Positions 27,601 to 39,600 of a stretch of 64,000 nucleotides of DNA are shown here, in pieces. The translations under genes were made by a program, and so were the position numbers. Under the pieces are notes generated by a model. It searched no databases. It was not told the DNA's origin and worked only from the letters and a program-made list of their open reading frames with translations. Origin of the DNA: Pachypanchax playfairii (Eukaryota > Chordata > Actinopteri > Cyprinodontiformes > Aplocheilidae); NCBI GenBank assembly GCA_006937955.1, contig SSNP01000006.1, positions 5,246,063 through 5,310,062 of the forward strand, given 5' to 3'. The number at the start of each line of letters is the position of its first letter. Position 1 is the stretch's first letter.

Positions 27601-30600
27601 GGGTTCCATACAGATGGCAGGGTTCCATACAGATGGCAGGGTTCCATACAGGGTTCCATACAGGGTTCCATACAGATGGTAGGGTTCCATACAGGGTTCC
27701 ATACAGATGGCAGGGTTCCATACAGATGGCAGGGTTCCATACAGGGTTCCATACAGATGGCAGGGTTCCATACTGGGTTCCATACAGATGGCAGGGTTCC
27801 ATACGGGGTTCCATACAGATGGCAGGGTTCCATACAGATGGCAGGGTTCCATACAGGGTTCCATACAGATGGCAGGGTTCCATACAGGGTTCCATACAGA
27901 TGGCAGGGTACCATACAGGGTTCCATACAGATGGCAGGGTTCCATACAGATGGCAGGGTTCCATACAGATGGCAGGGTTCCATACAGGGTTCCATACAGA
28001 TGGCAGGGTTCCATACTGGGTTCCATACAGATGGCAGGGTTCCATACAGGGTTCCATACAGATGGCAGGGTTCCATACAGATGGCAGGGTTCCATACAGA
28101 TGGCAGGGTTCCATACAGGGTTCCATACAGATGGCAGGGTTCCATACAGGGTTCCATACAGATGGCAGGGTTCCATACTGGGTTCCATACAGATGGCAGG
28201 GTACCATACAGGGTTCCATACAGGGTTCCATACAGATGGCAGGGTTCCATACAGATGGCAGGGTTCCATACAGATGGCAGGGTTCCATACTGGGTTCCAT
28301 ACAGATGGCAGGGTTCCATACAGGGTCCATACAGATGGCAGGGTTCCATACAGATGGCAGGGTTCCATACAGATGGCAGGGTTCCATACAGATGGCAGGG
28401 TTCCATACAGGGTTCCATACAGGGTTCCATACAGATGGCAGGGTTCCATACTGGGTTCCATACAGATGGCAGGGTTCCATACAGATGGCAGGGTTCCATA
28501 CAGGGTTCCATACAGATGGCAGGGTTCCAGACAGGGTTCCATACAGATGGCAGGGTTCCAGACAGGGTTCCATACAGATGGCAGGGTTCCATACAGGGTT
28601 CCATACAGGGTTCCATACAGATGGCAGGGTTCCATACAGATGGCAGGGTTCCATACAGGGTTCCATACAGATGGCAGGGTTCCATACAGGGTTCCATACA
28701 GATGGCAGGGTTCCATACAGGGTTCCATACAGATGGCAGGGTTCCATACAGGGTTCCATACAGATGGCAGGGTTCCATACAGATGGCAGTGTTCCATACT
28801 GGGTTCCATACAGATGGCAGGGTTCCATACAGGGTTCCATACAGATGGCAGGGTTCCATACAGGGTTCCATACAGATGGCAGGGTTCCATACAGGGTTCC
28901 ATACAGATGGCAGGGGTCCATACAGGGTTCCATACAGATGGCAGGGTTCCATACAGATGTCAGGGCTCCATACAGGGTTCCATACAGATGGCAGGGATCC
29001 ATACAGGGTTCCATACAGGGTTCCATACAGAAGGCAGGGTTCCATACAGATGGCAGGGTTCCATACAGGGTTCCATACAGATGGCAGGGTTCCATACTGG
29101 GTTCCATACAGATGGCAGGGTTCCATACAGATGGCAGGGTTCCATACTGGGTTCCATACAGATGGCAGGGTTCCATACAGATGGCAGGGTTCCATACAGA
29201 TGGCAGGGTTCCATACAGGGTTCCATACAGGGTTCCATACAGATGGCAGGGTTGCATACAGGGTTCCATACAGGGTTCCATACAGATGGCAGGGTTCCAT
29301 ACAGGGTTCCATACAGATGGCAGGGTTCCATACAGGGTTCCATACAGATGGCAGGGTTCCATACAGGGTTCCATACAGGGTTCCATACAGATGGCAGGGT
29401 TCCATACAGATGGCAGGGTTCCATACAGGGTTCCATACAGATGGCAGGGTTCCATACAGATGGCAGGGTTCCATACAGGGTTCCATACAGGGTTCCATAC
29501 AGATGGCAGGGTTCCATACAGGGTTCCATACAGGGTTCCATACAGATGGCAGGGTTCCATACAGGGTTCCATACAGATGGCAGGGTTCCATACAGATGGC
29601 AGGGTTCCTTACAGGGTTCCATACAGATGGCAGGGTTCCAGACAGGGTTCCATACAGATGGCAGGGTTCCATACAGGGTTCCATACAGATGGCAGGGTTC
29701 CATACAGATGGCAGGGTTCCATACAGGGTTCCATACAGGGTTCCATACAGATGACAGGGTTCCATACAGGGTTCCATACAGATGGCAGGGTTCCATACAG
29801 ATGGCAGGGTTCCATACAGGGTTCCATACAGATGGCAGGGTTCCATACAGGGTTCCATACAGGGTTCCATACAGAAGGCAGGGTTCCATACAGGGTTCCA
29901 TACAGGGTTCCATACAGATGGCAGGGTTCCATACAGGGTTCCATACAGATGGTAGGGTTCCATACAGGGTTCCATACAGATGGCAGGGTTCCATACAGGG
30001 TTCCATACAGATGGCAGGGTTCCATACAGATGGCAGGGTTCCATACAGGGTGCCATACAGATGGCAGGGTTCCATACAGATGGCAGGGTTCCATACAGGG
30101 TTCCATACAGATGGCAGGGTTCCATACAGATGGCAGGGTTCCATACAGGGTTCCATACAGATGGCAGGGTTCCATACAGGGTTCCATACAGGGTTCCATA
30201 CAGATGGCAGGGTTCCATACCGGGTTCCATACAGATGGCAGGGTTCCATACAGGGTTCCATACAGGGTTCAATACAGAGGGCAGGGTTGCAGACAGGGTT
30301 CCAGACAGGGTTCCATACAGATGGCAGGGTTCCATACAGGGTTCCATACAGATGGCAGGGTTCCATACAGGGTTCCATACAGATGGCAGGGTTCCATACT
30401 GGGTTCCATACAGATGGCAGGGTTCCATACAGATGGCAGGGTTCCAGACAGGGTTCCATACAGATGGCAGGGTTCCATACAGATGGCAGGGTTCCATACA
30501 GATGGCAGGGTTCCATACAGGGTTCCATACAGGGTTCCATACAGATGGCAGGGTTCCATACAGGGTTCCATACAGGGTTCCATACAGATGGCAGGGTTCC

Positions 30601-33600
30601 ATACAGGGTTCCATACAGATGGCAGGGTTCCATACAGGGTTCCATACAGATGGCAGGGTTCCATACAGGGTTCCATACAGATGGCAGGGTTCCATACAGA
30701 TGGCAGGGTTCCATACAGGGTTCCATACAGATGACAGGGTTCCATACAGGGTTCCATACAGATGGCAGGGTTCCATACAGGGTTCCATACAGATGGTAGG
30801 GTTCCATACAGGGTTCCATACAGGGTTCCATACAGATGGCAGGGTTCCATACAGGGTTCCATACAGGGTTCCATACAGATGGCAGGGTTCCATACAGGGT
30901 TCCATACAGATGGCAGGGTTCCATACAGGGTTCCATACAGATGGCAGGGTTCCATACAGGGTTCCATACAGATTCCATACAGATGGCAGGGTTCCATACT
31001 GGGTTCCATACAGATGGCAGGGTTCCATACAGATGGCAGGGTTCCATACAGGGTTCCATACAGGGTTCCATACAGATGGCAGGGTTCCATACAGGGTTCC
31101 ATACAGGGTTCCATACAGATTGCAGGGTTCCATACTGGGTTCCATACAGATGGCAGGGTTCCATACTGGGTTCCATACAGATGGCAGGGTTCCATACAGA
31201 TGGCAGGGTTCCATACAGGGTTCCATACAGATGGCAGGGTTCCATACAGATGGCAGGGTTCCATGCTGGGTTCCATACAGATGGCAGGGTACCATACAGG
31301 GTTCCATACAGATGGCAGGGTTCCATACAGGGTTCCATACAGATGGTAGGGTTCCATACAGGGTTCCATACAGGGTTCCATACAGATGGCAGGGTTCCAT
31401 ACTGGGTTCCAGACAGATGGCAGGGTTCCATACAGATGGCAGGGTTCCATACAGGGTTCCATACAGATGGCAGGGTTCCATACAGGGTTCCATACAGATG
31501 GCAGGGTTCCATACTGGGTTCCATACAGATGGCAGGGTTCCATACAGATGGCAGGGTTCCATACTGGGTTCCATACAGATGGCAGGGTTCCATACAGATG
31601 GCAGGGCTCCATACAGGGTTCCATACAGATGGCAGGGTTCCATACAGGGTTCCAGACAGATGGCAGGGTTCCATACAGATGGCAGGGTTCCATACAGGGT
31701 TCCATACAGATGGCAGGGTTCCATACCGGGTTCCATACAGATGGCAGGGTTCCATACTGGGTTCCATACAGATGGTAGGGTTCCATACAGGGTTCCATAC
31801 AGATGGTAGGGTTCCATACAGGGTTCCATACAGGGTTCCATACAGAGGGCAGGGTTCCATACTGGGTTCCATACAGATGGCAGGGTTCCATACAGATGGC
31901 AGGGTTCCATACAGGGTTCCATACAGATGGCAGGGTTCCATACAGGGTTCCATACAGATGGCAGGGTTCCATACAGGGTTCCATACAGGGTTCCATACAC
32001 ATGGCAGGGTTCCATACAGGGTTCCATACACATGGCAGGGTTCCATACAGGGTTCCATACAGATGGCAGGGTTCCATACTGGGTTCCATACAGATGGCAG
32101 GGTTCCATACAGATGGCAGGGTTCCATACAGGGTTCCATACAGATGGCAGGGTTCCATACAGGGTTCCATACAGAAGGCAGGGTTCCATACAGGGTTCCA
32201 TACACATGGCAGGGTTCCATACTGGGTTCCATACAGAGGGCAGGGTTCCATACAGATGGCAGGGTTCCATACAGGGTTCCATACAGAAGGCAGGGTTCCA
32301 TACAGATGGCAGGGTTCAATACAGGGTTCCATACAGATGGCAGGGTTCCATACAGGGTTCCATACAGATGGCAGGGTTCCATACAGGGTTCCATACAGAT
32401 GGCAGGGTTCCATACTGGGTTCCATACAGATGGCAGGGTTCCAGACAGATGGCAGGGTTCCATACAGGGTTCCATACAGATGGCAGGGTTCCATACTGGG
32501 TTCCATACAGATGGCAGGGTTCCATACTGGGTTCCATACAGATGGCAGGGTTCCATACAGATTGCAGGGTTCCATACAGGGTTCCATACAGATGGCAGGG
32601 TTCCATACAGATGGCAGGGTTCCATACAGATGGCAGGGTTCCATACAGGGTTCCATACAGGGTTCCATACAGATGGCAGGGTTCCATACAGGGTTCCATA
32701 CAGGGTTCCATACAGATGGCAGGGTTCCATACAGGGTTCCATACAGATGGCAGGGTTCCATACTGGGTTCCATACAGAAGGCAGGGTTCCATACTGGGTT
32801 CCATACAGATGGCAGGGTTCCATACAGAGGGCAGGGTTCCATACAGGGTTCCATACAGATGGCAGGGTTCCATACAGGGTTCCATACAGGGTTCCATACA
32901 GATGGCAGGGTTCCATACAGGGTTCCATACAGATGGCAGGGTTCCATACAGGGCTCCATACAGAGGGCAGGGTTCCATACAGATGGCAGGGTTCCATAAA
33001 GGGTTCCATAAAGGGTTCCATACAGATGGCAGGGTTCCATACAGATGGCAGGGTTCCATACAGATGGCAGGGTTCCATACAGGGTTCCATACAGATGGCA
33101 GGGTTCCATACAGATGGCAGGGTTCCATACAGGGGTCCATACAGGGTTCCATACAGAGGGCAGGGTTCCATACAGGGTTCCATACAGATGGCAGGGTTCC
33201 ATACAGATGGCAGGGCTCCATACAGGGTTCCATACAGGGGGCAGGGTTCCATACAGGGTTCCATACAGATGGCAGGGTTCCATACAGGGTTCCATACAGG
33301 GTTCCATACAGATGGCAGGGTTCCATACTGGGTTCCATACAGATGGCAGGGTTCCATACAGATGGCAGGGTTCCATACAGGGTTCCATACAGGGTTCCAT
33401 ACAGATGGCAGGGTTCCATACAGATGGCAGGGTTCCATACAGATGGCAGGGTTCCATACAGGGTTCCATACAGATGGCAGGGTTCCATACAGGGTTCCAT
33501 ACAGATGGCAGGGTTCCATACAGGTGGCAGGGTTGCATACAGGGTTCCATACAGGTGGCAGGGTTCCATACAGGGTTCAATACAGGGTTCCATACAGATG

Positions 33601-36600
33601 GCAGGGTTCCATACAGATGGCAGGGTTCCATACAGATGGCAGGGTTCCATACTGGGTTCCATACAGATGGTAGGGTTCCATACAGGGTTCCATACAGATG
33701 GCAGGGTTCCATACAGGGTTCCATACAGATGGCAGGGTTCCATACAGGGTTCCATACAGGGTTCCATACAGATGGCAGGGTTCCATACAGGGTTCCATAC
33801 AGATGGCAGGGTTCCATACTGGGTTCCATACAGATGGCAGGGTTCCATACTGGGTTCCATACAGATGGCAGGGTTCCATACAGATGGCAGGGTTCCATAC
33901 AGATGGCAGGGTTCCATACAGGGTTCCATACAGATGGCAGGGTTCCATACAGGTGGCAGGGTTCCATACAGGGTTCCATACAGATGGCAGGGTTCCATAC
34001 AGGGTTCCATACAGGGTTCCATACAGATGGCAGGGTTCCATACAGGGTTCCATACAGATGGCAGGGTTCCATACAGATGGCAGGGTTCCATACAGGGTTC
34101 CATACAGATGGCAGGGTTCCATACAGATGGCAGGATTCCATACTGAGTTCCATACAGATGGCAGGGTTCCATACTGGGTTCCATACAGATGGCAGGGTTC
34201 CATACAGGGTTCCATACAGATGGCAGGGTTCCATACTGGGTTCCATACAGATGGCAGGGTTCCATACAGATGGCAGGGTTCCATACAGGGTTCCATACAG
34301 ATGGCAGGGTTCCATACAGGGTTCCATACAGATGGCAGGGTTCCATACTGGGTTCCATACAGATGGCAGGGTTCCATACAGATGGCAGGGATCCATACTG
34401 GGTTCCATACAGATGGCAGGGTTCCATACAGGGTTCCATACAGGGTTCCATACAGATGGCAGGGTTCCATACAGGGTTCCATACAGGGTTCCATACAGAT
34501 GGCAGGGTTCCATACAGGGTTCCATACAGATGGCAGGGTTCCATACAGATGGCAGGGTTCCATACAGGGTTCCATACAGATGGCAGGGTTCCATACAGGG
34601 TTCCATACAGACGGCAGGGTTCCATACAGGGTTCCATACAGGGTTCCATACAGATGGCAGGGTTCCATACAGATGGCAGGGTTCCATACAGATGGCAGGG
34701 TTCCATACAGGGTTCCATACAGATGGCAGGGTTCCATACAGGGTTCCATACAGATGGTAGGGTTCCATACAGGGTTCCATACAGATGGCAGGGTTCCATA
34801 CTGGGTTCCATACAGCTGGCAGGGTTCCATACAGATGGCAGGGTTCCATACAGGTTTCCATACAGATGGCAGGGTTCCATACAGATGGCAGGGTTCCATA
34901 CTGGGTTCCATACAGATGGCAGGGTTCCATACTGGGTTCCATACAGGGTTCCATACAGATGGCAGGGTTCCATACAGGGTTCCATACAGATGGCAGGGTT
35001 CCATACAGGGTTCCATACAGATGGCAGGGTTCCATACTGGGTTCCATACAGATGGCAGGGTTCCATACAGGTTCCATACAGGGTTCCATACAGATGGCAG
35101 GGTTCCATACAGATGGCAGGGTTCCATACAGGTGCCATACAGATGGCAGGGTTCCATACAGATGGCAGGGCTCCATACAGGGTTCCATACAGGGTTCCAT
35201 ACAGATGGCAGGGTTCCATACAGGGTTCCATACAGATGGCAGGGTTCCATACTGGGTTCCATACAGATGGCAGGGTTCCATACAGATGGCAGGGTTCCAT
35301 ACAGGGTTCCATACAGATGGCAGGGTTCCATACAGGGTTCCATACAGATGGTAGGGTTCCATACAGGGTTCCATACAGATGGTAGGGTTCCATACAGATG
35401 GTAGGGTTCCATACAGGGTTCCATACAGATGGCAGGGTTCCATACAGGGTTCCATACAGATGGCAGGGTTCCATACAGGGTTCCATACAGATGGCAGGGT
35501 TCCATACAGGGTTCCATACAGATGGCAGGGTTCCATACAGGGTTCCATACAGATGGCAGGGTTCCATACAGGGTTCCATACAGATGGCAGGGTTCCATAC
35601 AGGGTTCCATACAGGGTTCCATACAGATGGCAGGGTTCCATACAGGGTTCCATACAGGGTTCCATACAGATGGCAGGGTTCCATACAGATGGCAGGGTTC
35701 CATACAGGGTTCCATACAGATGGCAGGGTTCCATACAGGGTTCCATACAGATGGCAGGGTTCCATACAGGGTTCCATACAGAGTTCCATACAGATGGCAG
35801 GGTTCCATACAGGGTTCCAGACAGAGGGCAGGGTTCCATACAGATGGCAGGGTTCCATACTGGGTTCCATACAGATGGCAGGGTTCCATACAGGGTTCCA
35901 TACAGATGGCAGGGTTCCATACAGGGTTCCATACAGATGGCAGGGTTCCATACAGGGTTCCATACAGATGGCAGGGTTCCATACAGGTGGCAGGGTTCCA
36001 TACAGGGTTCCATACAGATGGCAGGGTTCCATACAGATGGCAGGGTTCCATACAGATGGCAGGGTTCCATACAGAGTTCCATACAGATGGCAGGGTTCCA
36101 TACAGATGGCAGGGTTCCATGCTGGGTTCCATACAGATGGCAGGGTTCCATACAGATGGCAGGGTTCCATACAGATGGCAGGGTTCCATACAGATGGCAG
36201 GGTTCCATACAGGGTTCCATACAGATGGCAGGGTTCCATACAGGGTTCCATACAGGGTTCCATACAGATGGCAGGGTTCCATACTGGGTTCCATACAGGG
36301 TTCCATACAGATGGCAGGGTTCCATACAGAGGGCAGGGTTCCATACAGATGGCAGGGTTCCATACAGATGGCAGGGTTCCATACAGGGTTCCATACAGAT
36401 GGCAGGGTTCCATACAGGGTTCCATACAGATGGCAGGGTTCCATACAGATGGCAGGGTTCCATACTGGGTTCCATACAGATGGCAGGGTTCCATACAGGG
36501 TTCCATACAGATGGCCGGGTTCCATACAGGGTTCCATACAGATGGCAGGGTTCCATACAGGGTTCCATACAGATGGCAGGGTTCCATACAGATGGCAGGG

Positions 36601-39600
36601 TTCCATACAGAAGGCAGGGTTCCATACAGATGGCAGGGTTCCATACAGGGTTCCATACAGGGTTCCATACAGATGGCAGGGTTCCATACAGGGTTCCATA
36701 CAGATGGCAGGGTTCCATACAGGGTTCCATACAGATGGCAGGGTTCCATACAGGGTTCCATACAGGGTTCCATACAGATGGCAGGGTTCCATACAGATGG
36801 CAGGGTTCCATACAGATGGCAGGGTTCCATACAGGGTTCCATACAGGGTTCCATACAGATGGTAGGGTTCCATACAGGTTCCATACAGGGTTCCATACAG
36901 ATGGCAGGGTTCCATACAGATGGCAGGGTTCCATACAGGGTTCCATACAGATGGCAGGGTTCCATACAGGGTTCCATACAGATGGCAGGGTTCCATACAG
37001 GGTTCCATACAGATGGCAGGGTTCCATACAGATGGCAGGGTTCCATACAGATGGCAGGGTTCCATACAGGGTTCCATACAGATGGCAGGGTTCCATACAG
37101 ATGGCAGGGTTCCATACAGATGGCAGGGTTCCATACAGATGGCAGGGTTCCATATAGGGTTCCATACAGATGGCAGGGTTCCATACAGATGGCAGGGTTC
37201 CATACAGGGTTCCATACAGATTGCAGGGTTCCATACAGGGTTCCATACAGATGGCAGGGTTCCATACTGGGTTCCATACAGATGGCAGGGTTCCAGACAG
37301 ATGGCAGGGTTCCATACTGGGTTCCATACAGATGGCAGGGTTCCATACAGGGTTCCATACAGGGTTCCATACAGATGGCAGGGTTCCATACAGGGTTCCA
37401 TACAGATGGCAGGGTTCCATACAGATGGCAGGGTTCCATACAGGGTTCCATACAGATGGCAGGGTTCCATACAGATGGCCGGGTTCCATACAGGGTTCCA
37501 TACAGATGGCAGGGTTCCATACAGGGTTCCATACAGATGGCAGGGTTCCATACAGGGTTCCATACAGGGTTCCATACAGATGGCAGGGTACCATACTGGG
37601 TTCCATACAGATGGCAGGGTTCCATACAGGGTGCCATACAGATGGCAGGGTTCCATACAGGGTTCCATACAGATGGCAGGGTTCCATACTGGGTTCCATA
37701 CAGATGGCAGGGTTCCATACAGATGGCAGGGTTCCATACAGATGGCAGGGTTCCATATAGGGTTCCATACAGATGGCAGGGTTCCATACAGATGGCAGGG
37801 TTCCATACTGGGTTCCATACAGATGGCAGGGTCCCATACAGGGTTCCATACAGAAGGCAGGGTTCCATACAGATGGCAGGGTTCCATACAGATGGCAGGG
37901 TTCCATACAGGGTTCCATACAGATGGCAGGGTTCCATACAGGGTTCCATACAGGGTTCCATACAGATGGCAGGGTTCCATACAGATGGCAGGGTTCCATA
38001 CAGGGTTCCATACAGGGTTCCATACAGATGGCAGGGTTCCATACTGGGTTCCATACAGATGGCAGGGTTCCATACAGATGGCAGGGTTCCATACAGGGTT
38101 CCATACAGATGGCAGGGTTCCATACAGGGTTCCATACAGATGGCAGGGTTCCATACAGGGTTCCATACAGATGGCAGGGTTCCATACAGGGTTCCATACA
38201 GGGTTCCATACAGATGGCAGGGTTCCATACAGGTTTCCATACAGATGGCAGGGTTCCATACTGGGTTCCATACAGATGGCAGGGTTCCATACAGATGGCA
38301 GGGTTCCATACTGGGTTCCATACAGATGGCAGGGTTCCATACTGGGTTCCATACAGGGTTCCATACAGATGGCAGGGTTCCATACAGGGTTCCATACAGA
38401 TGGCAGGGTTCCATACAGGGTTCCATACAGATGGCAGGGTTCCATACAGGGTTCCATACAGATGGCAGGGTTCCATACAGATGGCAGGGTTCCATACAGA
38501 TGGCAGGGTTCCATACAGGGTTCCATACAGATGGTAGGGTTCCATACAGATGGCAGGGTTCCATACTGGGTTCCATACAGATGGTAGGGTTCCATACAGG
38601 GTTCCATACAGGGTTCCATACAGATGGTAGGGTTCCATACAGGGTTCCATACAGGGTTCCATACAGATGGCAGGGTTCCATACAGGGTTCCATACAGGGT
38701 TCCATACAGATGGCAGGGTTCCATACAGGGTTCCATACAGGGTTCCATACAGATGGCAGGGTTCCATACAGATGGCAGGGTTCCATACAGGGTTCCATAC
38801 AGATGGCAGGGTTCCATACAGATGGCAGGGTTCCATACAGATGGCAGGGTTCCATACAGGGTTCCATACAGGGTTCCATACAGATGGCAGTGTTCCATAC
38901 AGATGGCAGGGTTCCATACAGATGGCAGGGTTCCATACAGATGGCAGGGTTCCATACAGGGTTCCATACAGGGTTCCATACAGGGTTCCATATAGGGTTC
39001 CATACAGCCTATTGCTACTGACAGATGGGTCAAATGCAGAGAAATAACTCCCCCAAGGGGATCAATAAACAAAGTGTTATATTATCCATGAAAAATGTTG
39101 CTTGTGCTGCTTCTGTAAATCTAACCCAGTTGGAAAAATAAAAACTGTAAATATTAGTAATATCATTGGAATTAAGATGCAATAAACTATAATTGAATAT
39201 GCTGCACAGCCACCTGAAAGAAAAGTCTCCCAGATGGTGTGAATGAGGACAGTGATTACTTATTTAGTAGTTGGGCAGATTGAGGGAGGAGAGCAGAGAC
39301 AGAATAAAATGGAAAATGAGACAGAGGAGTCAAAAAGATAAACAGAAAAAGTCAGAGAAAAGACAAGAACTAGAATTACCATTTACCACCTACATATCAA
39401 ATTAAAGATTTCTTTCATATCTGCCTTTGCTTTTGAGTTATGGTGCTGAATTATGACCAAGGTGTTATTTAGATATCCCACTCCGAATGGGAATCACAAG
39501 GTTCTTTATTCACAGGACTGACAACCAAAGAAAATCTCATGCCTCCAGCTTTCCTTGTCACCAGCACCAAGGCATAATAAAATAGAAAGAAACCCTGAAG

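Noticed and set aside
19081..39006. CRISPR-like reading, with the 12-mer as repeat and the 7-bp GATGGCA as spacer
   Set aside because: The 'spacers' are all the same word with point variants, the repeat is too short, and the host is a vertebrate intron.
18930..39072. Giant proteins of up to 3276 residues on the - strand and 1847 on the + strand, with MEPCHLYGTLPSVWNP or GFHTDGRVPYR repeats
   Set aside because: They are by-products of a stop-free tandem DNA repeat: the same peptide words appear in all frames of each strand, there is no domain, and the region lies between two splice-compatible cdh11 exons.
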